Shown in pieces: positions 24,910-37,026 of a stretch of DNA of 64,000 bases. The stretch is from Phyto melanocephala. Lineage: Eukaryota; Arthropoda; Insecta; Diptera; Rhinophoridae. The DNA is taken from the NCBI GenBank assembly GCA_941918925.1, contig OW799233.1:40834473-40898472 (forward strand), read 5' to 3'. The position numbers were made by a program, and so were the translations under genes. Positions within the stretch are counted from its first letter, which is position 1. The number at the start of each line of letters is the position of its first letter. A model generated the notes under the pieces. The model ran no database searches. It had not been told where the DNA came from and was given only the letters and a program-made list of their open reading frames with translations.

Positions 24910-26718
24910 TTTTTATACCCGCCACCAAAAAAATGTTGGGGATATATTCATTTTGTCATTCCGTTTGTAACACATCGAAATATCCATTTTAGACCCCATA
25001 AAGTATATATATTCTGAATCAGGGTTTGATTTGATGACGATCTAGCTATGTCCGTCCTTCTGTCCGTCTGTTGAAAGCACGATAGAGGTCGCACCGAAAA
25101 AGCTAGGAGGCTCAAATTTCGCCAGAATCTTTATTATAGACAAGGTTTGTTTGGTATTGAAAATGGGCTAAATCGAAATAGTAGTAACAGAGTTATAGCT
25201 CGAAAAGCAAGAGTAGGTCGAAAAAACCGCGTCCTTCGAACATCGAATAAAATGGAATTGTGGCCAAACGGATCAACGTAGACTCACGAAACTTCGAATA
25301 TATATTTCCTGAGTAAAAGCAATATTCTTCCTCGAAAATTATCTAAATCTATGCATTAGGAGAGGAGTTATCGATCAAAATGTACGAAAATTTATACCGC
25401 ACAGTGTATTTTTCGGTATATTTAAAAACAAAAACGTCATAAAAGCTTAAACTTGGATGTACGACTCTGAAATTTTGCACACTTTGGTTTTTGGTGAGAC
25501 GCTCTTTTGTAACGGAAAATCAATATGCCACGCCCACTTTTACGCCCACCTCCCATATAACGTTTTATTTAAAATTCATATAATTTCTCTATTAATAAAT
25601 ACTTTGGAATAATAAAGGGCTACATTGAAACACCTCAGTTGTACTCATTCGCAAAAATAACTTTTACACGCCTACTATAACGCCCACTTTTCACGTTATC
25701 TACCGTTAATGAAATTTAAAAGTTCATAAAACCCCCAAAATTAGATATATGATGATCAAATTTGCTACGTATATCCTTCTAATCAATGTAATTGTTGCGT
25801 CAAAAAGTTTCGGTAACACGCCCATTTTAACGCCGACCTCCCATATAACGGTTTATCTTAATTTCATGTAATTTCTCTATTGACAAAGTTTTTGGGAAAA
25901 TAAAGGACTATATTGAAATATCGAAGTTGTATTTATTAGCAGAAGCTTTATTGACACGCCTACTTTAACGCCCACTTTCATTGAAAGAATACACTTACAA
26001 AAGCATTTTAGTAGCATATCGCAGTTATAAAGGGTGGTTAAATTTTATGTTGAATTTAAATAAAACACAAATTATTTAGAATATTATTATTATTTCTTTT
26101 TGTAATTATAATATTTGTATGATTCAATTATGTATTTAACAAAATATCGGCCAAATGCCCCCACCCCCCATCCTTGGCACCTCTCCTCTATCTGATGGTC
26201 CAAATTTTCAATGACAATGTTGATGCTCAATTGTTGGGCATGATGATGAGGCGAGGTTGATTGCTCTTTTGCCACACTATCGCAAAAACCAGTAGTGGTT
26301 CCCATTTAACGAACTAAGAAGGCATTCACAGCTTTTCTAACATTTTATACAGACCTGTTTTGGAGAAATTTAAATATTTTTTACAATTCTCCCGATTGTG
26401 AACGAATTTGAACGATTACGTTGATCAAGAGAATTACGAACTGCACAAAAGGCATTTTGATTTGAACGCCCATTTTTATAAAAAACCTGAGTAACTTTAA
26501 AGCGTTGCTCAAACAAATTTAAAGACTAGGTGTAGTCACCTTCAACATGGGTCCTTAAAATTTAACCACCCTCTACAAAGAAAGTGATACATATTTTTTA
26601 TTATAAAGAGATTATTCCATAGCGATTAACAAAATAATAAATATTGTGCCTTACATGTACACAAAATAGGTGGTGGGTATAAAAGATTCGGCACAGCCGA
26701 ATATAGTGCTATTACTTG
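24910..26718 (-). mobile_element. DINE-1/mini-me-like element, family B1 copy 2
   Basis: Same ends, hairpins and GTCY core as copy 1, in the same orientation. Two internal tandem units, marked by CCACGCCCACTTTTACGCCC at 25528 and a variant at 25816, are exactly 288 bp apart. No coding capacity. Confidence 0.8.
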
Positions 26719-26734
26719 TTATTTTTTCTTTTAA

Positions 26735-26920
26735 CACCCTTCACCTTTGGTGCTAAGGGTGTATATAGCTTTACATTATGTTTGAATTATCTATTTGAAT
26801 TATTTATTTATTGCTGACCCAATTAATATATAGTTTCTGAAAATTTATGTCTAGGAAATTCGATTTAAAAATGTCCATCTGTTCGTGTGTTGCTTGAAAT
26901 AATTTTTTTTAAAGCGACCA
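26735..26920 (-). mobile_element. Fragment of a mini-me-like right end (family B2)
   Basis: ACACCCTTCACCTTTGGTGC is the inverse of the right end seen at 27940-27985, followed by a decayed TTTCTGAAAA segment and a GTCCATCTGTTCGTG remnant of the GTCY tract. Confidence 0.5.
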
Positions 26921-27384
26921 TATGTTGCGCAGATCTTTAAGTAGTATCAATTATTTATTGACACGTTTGTTATAAATCGCGCATTAATTAGCAAAATTAT
27001 AAACATAAATTGTTTGAAAAATATATGTTTTTTTTATTTATCAGTTTTTCAAGCTCCTAAAGAGTTTTTGAATACGACAAGACACCATACTAAGTACTAG
27101 CGCAATTAAAATCTAACTTAGTTTGAGTAAAAAGCAGAGGTAATCGCGTAATATTCCCGCATAACTGATTAGCATAAGTCTCGAAAGCATATCTGACAAA
27201 TTGATACAATATGTAGGCACAAAAATACTTTATACTAAAAACTTAGGAAAATAATTTTTAATCGTTTTACTTTTGAATTTTGTAAATAAAATTTCTAAAA
27301 AATAAAATGTTAGTTCTTGATAAAAACTACAAAAAAAAAACAAGCGAAATTAATAATTTTATTAGATTAATAAATTGTTTCAAT
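26921..27384 (+). other. Possible 5' LTR remnant
   Basis: AT-rich stretch immediately upstream of a primer-binding-site-like sequence. Its position implies an LTR, but no second LTR is present for comparison and no TG start can be fixed. Confidence 0.25.
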
Positions 27385-27688
27385 TGGTGACCCCGACGTG
27401 ATGCCTGCAACACGTTCTACAACCGAACAAAGCACATTATCAACTGACGTTCAAAGTCCGGCAGCTGGAGATGCACCAAATCAAAATGCAGTTTTCGCTA
27501 TCAAAATACCACGATTTTGGAAAAAAAATCCAAATCTTTAGTTTGCGCAAGTTGAAGCATAGTTTTCTTTACATCGTGTGTCAAATGAGAGGACGAAATA
27601 TTTCATCATCTTGGCTGACTTGGATAGAGAAATTTTAAGTCAGGTAAGTGATATTTTCATGAATCCTCCGAACAATGCCTACATATCA
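27385..27688 (+). pseudogene. gag remnant of a Gypsy-type LTR retrotransposon
   Basis: TGGTGACCCCGACGTG at 27385-27400 looks like a tRNA primer-binding site directly followed by ATG (27401). The reading frame begins MPATRSTTEQ and contains IKIPRFWKKNPNL, FAQVEA and a DLDREILSQVSDIF stretch, matching the conserved start of insect Gypsy-group Gag (structural particle protein). Two in-frame TAG codons (27539-27541 and 27560-27562) fall where related Gags usually have Trp and Gln, so each could be a single substitution. The frame stops matching Gag at about 27680, where a B2 fragment begins. No pol is left. Dead fragment. Confidence 0.72.
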
Positions 27689-27985
27689 AAAAAAAACGAG
27701 GTGGTTTTTGCTCATATCTCAGAAAGTTATGGGGCGATTGTGCTGAATTTCAATAGCGATTCCAAAAGGATATTTCCAAAAGATTGATTCTAAAAGTTGA
27801 TTTCAACCAACACATGGACAGACGGGCAGATGGACAGACGGTCAGCGCTCAATCGACTTCCCCATTTCATAAGCTTTCAGAAAATATCGACTTTATGGGG
27901 TCGGAAATGAAAATTGTTGAAATTACAAACGGAATGACAAACCTATATATACCCTTGTGCACCACAGGTGAAGGGTATAACAAGA
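27689..27985 (+). mobile_element. Truncated mini-me-like element (family B2) inserted in gag
   Basis: Matches the right half of the element at 13750-14149: CGAGGTGG, TTTTGCTCATATCTCAG, a short GACAGACGG tract, CTTTATGGGGTCGGAAATGA and the GTGAAGGGTATA right end. The left half is absent. Confidence 0.75.
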
Positions 27986-29299
27986 CCTTTTTTGGTTTAG
28001 TTTAAAGCTTATACAGAGAGAATTTCATAATGCTGAGCTCATAAAAGGAAAAACGAATTAAAATAAATTTACACAAAGTATAAAGCTTTTAAAATAATTA
28101 GAAAATTAAAAAATCACAATGACTTAAGCAGATTTTCATACAAAGGGCTGCAAAGAAGGTCCTCTGGAAGCCCCTGTATAAGAAGCGAGCGTGGAAGCCC
28201 TTGCTGTATATCGCTCTTATACACAAACAGTATTGAGGTGTTTTTTTTAAGTATTAAAGGACTCCAGAACGAATTATTTTGCAAAAATGCGATTGAAAAC
28301 TGGATGTAAGTGGCGAAATGTTTTGGAAAAACTTCCACCATTTTTGTATCAATACTTCTTCACATTCTTAACTCGCACAATCTGTACATGGCAACTATCA
28401 AAGAAAATGGTAGCAAATTTTAATCCGATTCTCTTGTTGAAACATTCAATAGAAGTTACATTTTTCCTATGTTTTCCAAAAAAACTTGTTTTAATTTTAC
28501 TAAAGTTTTAAAATACTGCAACAATAATATCCTTTCAAGCACTTTAAGATATTGTATATAACTCGCTTTAATTTTATTATTATAAAGTATTTTGCAAACA
28601 ATTTTATAAACACTAATGAAATAGAATTGTTTTTTTTTTTGCCTCCTTGACAATCAATTAAAACCACCATAAATGTATCAAATGGTATTGCACAACTGTT
28701 GCCCAACATAAACAACATCCAATTTGAATACCAATGCAAACAATTCATCGCTTCATTATTGAACATGCAACATTTGCAACAATGAAGCAAATGACATTCA
28801 TAAACTATTTGCAGTGTATGTCGAGTGAAAAGCAATATTTATAGAGACATTAAAAGAAAACAACACAAATATTTTCGTCAATGCAAATGAAATAAAGTAT
28901 AAATTGGGAGCAGTGAAATGATCCTTTTTTTTTTGTGGTGGCATCCGCCACAGATGCAAAATTCGCTAAAACTTTTAATACTTGAGGCGAAACATTAAAT
29001 ATACAACGTTATGTAGTTGTAATTATTTGTGTGTGTGTGTGTGCGTATGCCTGTTATACAGCAAGATGGTCATTCTTGTTTTTTCTTCATTGCCTGGTTA
29101 ACTGGTAGTTTAAGCTTTGACTTAAGCCTGACTGTGAATGTTTGTTATTGTAGTTTGTATAGACTATGTTAGCTGCATTTGGTGGGGCTCTAATCGTCAC
29201 ATTTATTTTACTAAGTATGACAATAAAATATAAATACATACATCTCAATTAAAGTTGCTGCTATTTACATAACAATAGAAAATCTTAAAACTATTATAT
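27986..29299. other. Non-coding stretch, no gene seen
   Basis: Unique sequence, with a (GT)n tract near 29027-29043. An open stretch at 28287-28511 (plus) is not recognised and has no supporting signals. Confidence 0.5.
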
Positions 29300-31040
29300 G
29301 ATTTTTGTAATTTTATTGATAAGATATGATATTTATTAAATAGAGACGTACATAGAAGTAAGAGATAAATAAAATAATTTTAGCCCTAAAATTGTTCTAT
29401 ATATTTATTTTATTTGTCAATTCCTATACAACAAGATTTAATCTTATATTTAAAGTATAGGAAAGTAGTTTTTATAAATTAAATTTAGGGATTACATATT
29501 AATACAATTACATACACTTAGCTATATTGACTACAAAAAAAATTATACTTTAACAAATACATAACAATTAATAACAATTTACTGTTGTGCAAAAAAAAAT
29601 CAAATAAAAAATGTTTAAAGCTATTTGCGTTGCTATTGAGTTGTTGAGTTTGGGGAAGAATATTCCAAAGACGCGCCGCGTGTATAAAGAAGTGCCATTC
29701 GGAAACAAGAAGACGGTTTAAAGGAATTATAATCTTTTTTCCTCTAAGTGATCTGGCAAGACTAATCTTGTCTTTAAGATATTGAGGAGCTTCTGAATAA
29801 ATAATCTTATGCATAAATAATAGATGGCTTATGTTAAGGAGATTATCAAAGGAAACACCGTAAAGTTTAGCGGAAAACTTAGAAGAATGGTCATATCTTC
29901 TCAAACCATACACATAAGTATCTAATTATGTTATTATATAAAACGTTTAATTTCCTTTTACTAATTGAGTTGCAGCTTGCAAAAAGCTCACAGCCGTAAA
30001 TTAAACCTGGAAGAAGATAGGATTTTTTAAGAAGATTCCTTATCCCTAAGGGAGTAAAATATTGTGTTGGCCAAAGGCACCTTAGCTTAATGTAAATTTA
30101 GCCTACGAGTGTTTTAACATGGTTTGTCCAAGTAAGTGTATTACTAAATATTATTCCAAGGTTTTTTGCAACATCAACGATGTTGATCCTTTCCCCATTT
30201 ATTAGAATGTTAACATCGATAACAGAATCGAGCGTTCTCTTTCGGATTATTAGGCACTTTAATTTATGGAGCTCCATTCGCTGTTGCCCAACGAAAAATT
30301 CTATCCAAATCATCATTAACCCTAACAATATTTTCATCAATAGATCGTACTGGACTGCTCAAATATAACTGTACATTATCTGCATACATGTGAACTTTGC
30401 AATGCAAAAGCTGTTTTGGCAAATCATTGGCATAAATTGAAAAAGTAGTGGTTCCAGAATGGACCCATGTGGCACACCTCTTGTTAAAGGTTTTAAAGAT
30501 GATTGAAAATTATTAGAAGATACTAATTGCAAACGATTGGAAAGATATGAAGACAGAAGACGTGTTAAATTATTAGAGAACTTAAAGAAGTGCCGAAGCT
30601 TTTTGCAAAGTGTGCCATGGTCAACAGTGTCGAAGGCTGATGAGTGATCAAGAAGAATTAAGAAATTTAATTTTCCTTCATGCAGTTCACGTCGTATATT
30701 TTCAGAAACATCCAAAAAGGCAGATACATAGCTATGGTTAGAGCGAAAACCTGATTGATAATTTTTTTCCTTGAAATGTCCCGAAATTTAAATTTGTAGA
30801 ATTTTTTCTAGCACCTTAGACAAATAACACAAGATAGCTATTGGCCTAAATTCTGAATTTTCTTTCGGTATAGGAACTACCCTTGGACATTTCCATCTGT
30901 TCGGAAAAGTACTGGTCATTATGATGGTGTTAAATAAATGTGTTATATATGGCAGGAGTACTGGAATATCTGAATAAATTTTGGGTGCATATTGTCGCAG
31001 CCCAATCCTTTAACAAAATCTTAGATGTATTGGGCATTTT
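29300..31040 (-). pseudogene. 5'-truncated LINE with reverse-transcriptase remnants
   Basis: Minus strand, read from 31040 down. First is the N-terminal side of an RT domain (VPIPKENSEF then PIAILCYLSKVLEKIL, about 30900-30780). The catalytic core (30715-30359) has LLDHSSAFDTVDH (motif A) and RGVPHGSILEPLLF (motif B, normally RGVPQGS.LGP). The YADD motif is disrupted. The thumb (30340-30098, SKCLIIRKR-like, NLGIIFSN) and a C-terminal domain (29913-29518) with RLLVSEWHFF and AARLWNILP follow. The enzyme would reverse-transcribe its own RNA at the target. Frameshifts between blocks show it is dead. The missing endonuclease is normal 5' truncation. CR1/Jockey-type is likely. Confidence 0.8.
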
Positions 31041-31054
31041 CATGGACTTGTTTT

Positions 31055-31645
31055 TGTGCTGTTTAGTAAGAAGTGGAAGCAACATGAATCCTTAAAACAC
31101 ACCAAAGACAAGACAGCAGTAGAAATCGGCAGCGTAGAAGGTTAAGGTCGAAGTGTCAGCCAATGAAGTCATGGTGACTGTTTTGTGGAATAGCCGCAGT
31201 ATAATCCAAATCTACTACCTACAAAAGAGCAAAACAATGACGAATTTTATACCAACATAGCGTGTTCAATGTGATGAGATTTTAGCACAATAAACATCAC
31301 ATTTTCCAAAGTGAAAATTCTCTTTCACCAGGACAATGCAATTGTCCACGCATGTGCTGTTTCATAGCAAAAACCCACGAGTTAATTTTCAAATTGCCCT
31401 CTTATTGCTCTCGTATCGTAAAGATACGATTATTTACCTCTTGTAGGCAAACCCAAAGAGAAATCGTGACATGAAACAATGACCTCGATAGTTCTTATTT
31501 TCTTTAACAAAAAAAGTATTGGTCAAACGATGGACCAAATCTGTGAGGCTTCAAGGTGACTGAGAAAAAAACATATAGTTTAACCAAATGAGCAGTGTGC
31601 TGGCGAACAGTTTGCCTAATACGTTTCCAGTGGACTAACAGTAAT
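31055..31645 (+). pseudogene. mariner transposase pseudogene
   Basis: Plus-strand pieces in shifting frames match a mariner transposase: a VMVTVLWNS-like stretch near 31170, YYLQKSKTM near 31215, KVKILFHQDNAIVHACAVS near 31310-31370 (the FHQDNA box with the second catalytic Asp), then KTHELIFKLP, where mariners normally have the NELGFELLPHPPYSPDL region. The third catalytic region is not recognisable. Several frameshifts and stops. The terminal repeats were not located. It lies directly beside the 5' end of the truncated LINE. Confidence 0.72.
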
Positions 31646-31860
31646 TTTAACGAATTCACTATGTCCATCGGCGGTGCAGTCTATGCCATAATTGTAAAAA
31701 CTAAAATCGTTTAGTCGTCAATGAAACAGCGACATTATCACAAAAAAAAAACCCACACATTTAGAATTAAAATATTTCACAAAAATGGTTGTCGTGTTAC
31801 TCTGCATAAACACATTATTAAATAACTTAAAAAAAAATAGGGCAAACCATAAGAAAAGTA

Positions 31861-33349
31861 ACAAGTAAGAGCACTATATTCGGCTGTGCCGAATCTTTTA
31901 TACCCACCACCAATTTTGTGTACATTTAAAGCACAATAATTATTATTTTGTTAATGGCTTTCTTTGTAGAGGGTGGTTAAATTTTTAAATTTAAAACAGA
32001 GGCCGAATTACGGCACTCGAACGTGATCGAAAATTGAAAACTCTTATTAGAATCTATATACCTAAAGCATACTCGATCGTTCGAGTAAAATTTCGATCGA
32101 TATCGAATGCCGTAATTCGGCCCCAGGTCTGTATAAAATGTTAGAACATCTATAAATGCCTTCTAACTTCGTTAAATGAGAAGCATTGCTGTTTATCGCG
32201 ATAGTGTGGCAAAAAAACAGTCAACTTCGACTCATCATCGTGCCAAACAATTGAGCATCAGCAATGTTATTTAAAATTTGGACTATCGGATCGAGGTGTG
32301 CCGTTGAGGTCGCGGGGCCATTTGGCCGATATTTTGTTCCATACATAATTGAACCATACAAATATTATCATTAAAAAAGAAATGATAATAATTTCCTAAA
32401 TAATTTGTGTTTTATTCAAAATCAACATCGGCCCTTAAAATTTAACCACCTTTTATAACTTGGATATGCTGGTAAAATGTTTTCGTAAATTAAGTGTTTC
32501 AGTGAAAATGGGCGTTAAAGTAAGCGTGTCAATAAAATTTCTGCTAATAAATACAACTTAGATATTTCAATATAGTCCGTAATTCTTCCAAAATATTTAT
32601 TCATTGAGATATTATATGAATTTGAAATAAAGCATTATATAGGATGTGGGCGTAAGAGTGGGCGTGTCACCTAAATTTTCTGGCATAACAATAACATTGA
32701 CTAGAAGGATTTCCGTAGCAAATTTTATCATCATACCTCTAATTTTGTCGGTTTTATAAATTTAAATTTCATTAACAGTAAATAACGTGGAAAGTGAGCG
32801 TTAAAGTAGGTGTGTCGAAGTTATTTATGCTAATAAATACAACTTAGATATTTCAATAAAGTCCTTTATTATCCGATTTATAGAATATTATATATTATAA
32901 GAATTTAAGAGAAAACGTTGTATGGGAGGTTGGCGTGTCACATTTATTTTCCGTCAGAAGAAAGCTTTTGACCAAAAAGCAATTCCTGCAAAATTTCAGA
33001 ATCGTAGATCTAAATTTGTCACTCTTATTAGGTTTAAAATTTTTAACATATTGGAAAATACACTGCGCGGTATAAATTTTCGTACATTTTGATCTCTAAC
33101 TCCCTTCCTAATGCATGCATTTAGGCAATTTTTCTTTCTTCCTTATACTCCGATTTAGCCAATTTTCTATTCCAAACAAACCTTGTGTATAAGACATATT
33201 CTGGCAAAATTTGAGCCCACTAGCTTTTTCGATGGGACCTCTATCGTGCTTTTAACAGACGGACATACGGACGGACATAGCTAGATCGTCGTCAAATAAA
33301 ACCCCGATTAAGAATATACATACCATTTTTTTGGTGGCGGATATAAAAA
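31861..33349 (+). mobile_element. DINE-1/mini-me-like element, family B1 copy 3
   Basis: Plus orientation: ACAAGTAAGAGCACTATATT at 31861, hairpin ATTCGGC-TGT-GCCGAAT, TTTTATACCCACCACCA; ends GGTGGCGGATATAAAA near 33349. The CTTTATGGGGTC core and about 85 bp near the right end are missing compared with other copies. Carries a small MITE at 31999. Confidence 0.78.
31999..32124. mobile_element. ~126-bp MITE nested in B1 copy 3
   Basis: GGCCGAATTACGGCA at the left and TGCCGTAATTCGGCC at the right are perfect inverted termini. The interior is rich in GATCGA/TCGATC words. Related B1 copies read AAAACAGGTCTGTATAAAAT without interruption (inverse at 56160-56180), which shows the empty site; here AG is present on both sides. 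Confidence 0.8.
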
Positions 33350-33489
33350 CTCAAATACTTCAAAAAAACACATTACAAAAAAATTTGTTTAGCTCTTTTA
33401 CTAAAATTTTGCAAAAAATATTTGACCTTGTGTCACAAAAATTGGTCTGCTGATCACGGTCGGATCGTAACGGGTATAAAATGAGGAGG

Positions 33490-34848
33490 AGAGGAGAGTT
33501 TTATCTACTAAATGGTGCTAATTTCTTTTTGTTATCTTATGTTTTCTAGAAGTTATGGTGTATTAAAAAAGGAATTTAGGAAAATTTAGACCTAAAGATA
33601 AAAAAAATTATCTCTAAACATTATAAACAATTTATTTTCATGTACCAATGGCTAACAAATTTTAAAATTATACAAAACTTATTTCGTTTGAAAATCTTTT
33701 AAAAGCAAAATGTTATAGAACTTTAAAAATCAAAATCTTACTAATAAATTTCCTGTTTTAGCAAAATGCTGAGCATGTCTATTTTGAATCACCCTGTGGC
33801 CCTTAAAATTTAACCACCCTTTACAAAAGAATAGATAGATAAAAAAAAAATTTGTTAAAATATGTATTTTAAATATTCAAATACTTATTTTAAATCTACT
33901 GATGGACATTTTTTTTAATATTTTTAACTCTTAAACCTCATAAGACTGTGTGTACAACTATATGTAAAGTTGGGCACAAATCATTACTCTAGTTAATTTT
34001 TGTCAACAAACTTCGGTCATTTTCGTTTTCACAAACCCCTATAAAATTCCTTTGTAGTTTGTGCAAAAAAATGTTACTAGAGTCATCTAGTGTTCTACGT
34101 GATGTTTAGCAAAGACATCATCCTCAGTGTTTGCAAAATGTAGTGGCGCCTTCAACAGATGTTGCCATCTGCAATGAATAAATGCTAATGAATATGACTA
34201 ATATATTTTTATAAAAATTTTAAAAAAAAGTGGGCATGGCACATTTATTTTCCGTTATAACGAAGACTTTGACCAAAAAACCATGTTTGCAAAATTTCAG
34301 AACCGTACATATAGTTTTGTCAGTTTTATTACGTTTTAAACTTCAAATATACACTGAGCGGTATAAATTTTCGTACATTTTGACCTATAACTCCTTTTCT
34401 AATGCATAGATTTAAGCAATTTTTGGGGAGAAATATTCTTTTGACTCGAGAAATATATATTCGAAGTTTCATGACTCTACGTTTATGCGTTTGGACACAA
34501 TTCCATTTTATTCGATGTTAGCAGGACACGGTTTTTTCGACCTATTCTTGCTTTACGAGCTATAACTCTCTTCCTAATATTCCGATTTAGCCCATTTTCA
34601 ATACCAAACAAACCTTGTCTATTAGAAAGATTCTGGCAAAATTTGAGTCCTTTAGCTTTTTCGGTGCGACCTCTATCGTGCTTTCAACAGACGGACAGAC
34701 GGACGGACATAGCTAGATCGTCATCAAATCAAACCCCGATTCAGAATATATATACTTTATGGGGTCTAAAATGGATATTTCGATGTGTTACAAACGGAAT
34801 GACAAAATGAATATACCCCCACCATTTTTTTGGTGGCGGGTATAAAAA
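33490..34848 (+). mobile_element. Rearranged family B1 copy 4
   Basis: The right part (34165-34848) is a good B1 right half: GTGGGCATGGCACA, the GTCY tract near 34688-34706, the ATATATACTTTATGGGGTC core and the GGTGGCGGGTATAAAAA end. To its left lies block S (33500-33810), inverted relative to its position in copy 1, and a small inverted repeat. The left end is missing. Confidence 0.65.
33982..34087. repeat. ~105-bp inverted-repeat element inside B1 copy 4
   Basis: TTACTCTAGTTAATTTTTG and CAAAAAAATGTTACTAGAGT pair as imperfect inverted ends, each about 30 bp. May be a tiny MITE. Confidence 0.4.
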
Positions 34849-35120
34849 GAGGGAACTTTAACCGCCCTCCAAAAACTTAAACTTTGCAAACATAGACACA
34901 CCTATATTCTTGGAACCACTCTGTCGGAAAGTTGAAATGTTTGCTTTGATAAAGAGACGAACAGACAGATGGACGGCCATAGTTTTATCCATTAAAAATT
35001 CAGAAGTACCAAAAATGCTTATAAAGAGGGTCCTAGAATTAACGCAAAATTTTAAGGGTGTCCCAATATAAACGCAATATTTAAATTTGTCGCCATTTTT
35101 GCAGTAAAGTGTTGGTGACC
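34849..35120. other. Short spacer with GTCY remnant
   Basis: GAACAGACAGATGGACGGCCATAG at 34950-34980 resembles an eroded mini-me GTCY core; otherwise unrecognised. Confidence 0.35.
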
Positions 35121-36535
35121 TTTTTTTATTTATTTATTTATTTAATTTATTGTCTATAGATAATAATCCTTACAGACTAAAGTATGTAAAATAACAAAAC
35201 AAAATTAAGGTTATATATAAAATAATATTCTATAATAATTCAACGATTTAAATATAAAATGATAGTTCTTTTAACAATTTCTTTACTCTCATTGAGGCCA
35301 ATAAGGTGATAATAATTATTAAAGTTTTCACATATACGACGAAGAGGATCATTATTAGCATAGTTGGTTCTATAGTATTTTAAGTTAATAAAACGGAAAT
35401 TTCGAGTTGGTCTGGTTGGAACATTAAAAGATATTTTACTTCGCGGGAATTCTGAGTCGATATCGCCTTGAATTAGGCCCAGCACAAAAGAAAAACTCAG
35501 CATTGAACGACGACTTTTTAAAGTTGGTAATTTTATAAGACAGAGTCTGCTTTCGTATGACGGTAGTAAAAACGAATTCCATCCAAGGCCACGAAGACAA
35601 AATATTAAAAACTTCTTTTGTACAGACTCGATACTATCAATATGAATATTATAGCAAGGATCCCAAATAATCGATCCATATTCAAGAATAGGTCGAACTA
35701 ACGATGAATAAAATTGTTTCGTAATATAAGGATCTAGAAATTCCTTGCACCACCTCTTCATAAATCCAAGTACACCATTTGCTTTGTTAACAATTAAAGA
35801 AATATGGTCACGAAAATTTAATCGGTGATCAAGCAATATACCAAGATCAAGAAAATTCAGAACTTTATCAAGTCTACACTCACTTATGCAATAAAATAAA
35901 TCCAATTTCTTAATTCTGAAAAAGGACATATGCTTACATTTTTTTATATTCAGCTCCATTAAGTTGATTTCACACACAATTTACCAATTTGCCAATATCT
36001 GATTAAAGGAAAAGTTGATCTTCGGGATTATTAGAAGAACGAAAAATTTTGACATCATCGGCATACATCAAAACTTTAGAGTGCTGAATAACTGAAGGTA
36101 GATTGTTTATGAATAAGGTAAATAAAATAGGACCAAGGTGGCTACCTTGCGGAACACCAGAAGGAACTTTGATAGCATTAGACGTAGCACTTCCATACTT
36201 AACTTGTTGAGTTCTTAAAGACAAGTATGATCTTAACCATTTTATTGTCATATCCGTAAATCCCATTAATGACAATTTGTTAAGCAAGAGATCATGGTTT
36301 ACCTTATCAAAAGCTTTACTAAAATCTGTGTAGATAGCATCAGTTTGCATATTATTTATAAAACCATCATTTATTGTAGTAGTTAGCTCCAAAATATTAG
36401 TCGTTGTAGAGCGATGTTTACAAAAACCATGTTGGCACGGTGACAAAAAAACAAAATTCGACAGCATTGCAATTAGCTGTTTTCTTGGGGTTCCTTTCAA
36501 ATCTTTCATTAATTTTGCGATACCCTTTAAATTGT
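35121..36535 (-). pseudogene. 5'-truncated LINE with RT domain (frameshifted)
   Basis: Minus-strand reading starts inside an RT domain: LSPCQHGFCKHRSTTTN, then YTDFSKAFDKVNHD (motif A), SGVPQGSHLGPILF (motif B) and MYADDVKIF (motif C with the catalytic YADD intact), 36509-36003. A 1-2 base indel at about 35980-36003 shifts the frame; the thumb and C-terminal domain continue as 35977-35240 (CEINLMELNIKKCKHMSF, RPILEYGSIIWDP) to a stop. The 3' end is a (TAAA)n tail (TTTATTTA at 35121-35143), as in many insect LINEs. Truncation in the RT domain, so no endonuclease. Better preserved than the other two LINE copies, so probably younger. Jockey/CR1-type likely. Confidence 0.85.
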
Positions 36536-36835
36536 TTAATCATACATGAAAATATCTTGATGTTACTTATAAGTAGAATGACAATGTTACTTATCTATGA
36601 ACACTTGCAAAACTAATTTATCCCCTTTAAAATAAAAAAATTAATATTTTAACATTAAGCAGACATTAAAAAAAAGACACATTCTTGATCTGCATTTCGA
36701 CACTAAAATCAAAATTTAACAGTGATCATAAATTTAATTTGAATGCGGTTAAACGATAACAACTCATGCAAATTATCAAATGTTGTTTGGGAGTTTTATG
36801 AGCACGTCAAATAGTCATATATCTTGAATGCCATC

Positions 36836-36863
36836 ATGCCACCAGTTAAAGAAGAGCTTCCAG
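36836..36863 (+). CDS. Candidate first coding exon (very short)
   Basis: ATG opens MPPVKEELP and the frame runs into CAG|GTAAAA, a plausible splice donor at 36864. No transposon match around it. Too short to identify, and the downstream exon is not found. It could be an alternative first exon together with 36971, or chance. Confidence 0.2.
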
Positions 36864-36970
36864 GTAAAAATTGTTTTCATGAACATGCACTAAAACAAAA
36901 CGTAAAAATCTAGACTAGAAAATAACACAGACACCCACACGAAATCAAAATTAATTTTTCTCTATTTAAA

Positions 36971-37025
36971 ATGAAGTCAACAGTTTTCTCGGAATTCCTG
37001 TTCCAGACAGTTGGCGAGGAGGTTG
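36971..37025 (+). CDS. Candidate first coding exon ending in a GTGAGT donor
   Basis: ATG opens MKSTVFSEFLFQTVGEEV and is followed immediately by the strong donor GTGAGT at 37026. Composition is more balanced than the surroundings and it lies in one of the few parts of the window without recognisable repeats. I do not recognise the protein. If real, the following intron runs into the repeat-rich DNA to the right and the next exon may lie outside the window. Confidence 0.28.
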
Positions 37026-37026
37026 G

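Noticed and set aside
26921..27384. Full-length LTR retrotransposon
   Set aside because: Only a primer-site-like sequence and part of gag are visible; no second LTR, pol or polypurine tract in the window.
33350..33490. Purine-rich GAGGAGGAGAGGAGAG tract as a regulatory GAGA site cluster
   Set aside because: Short, sits at the edge of a rearranged B1 copy and has no other promoter signals.
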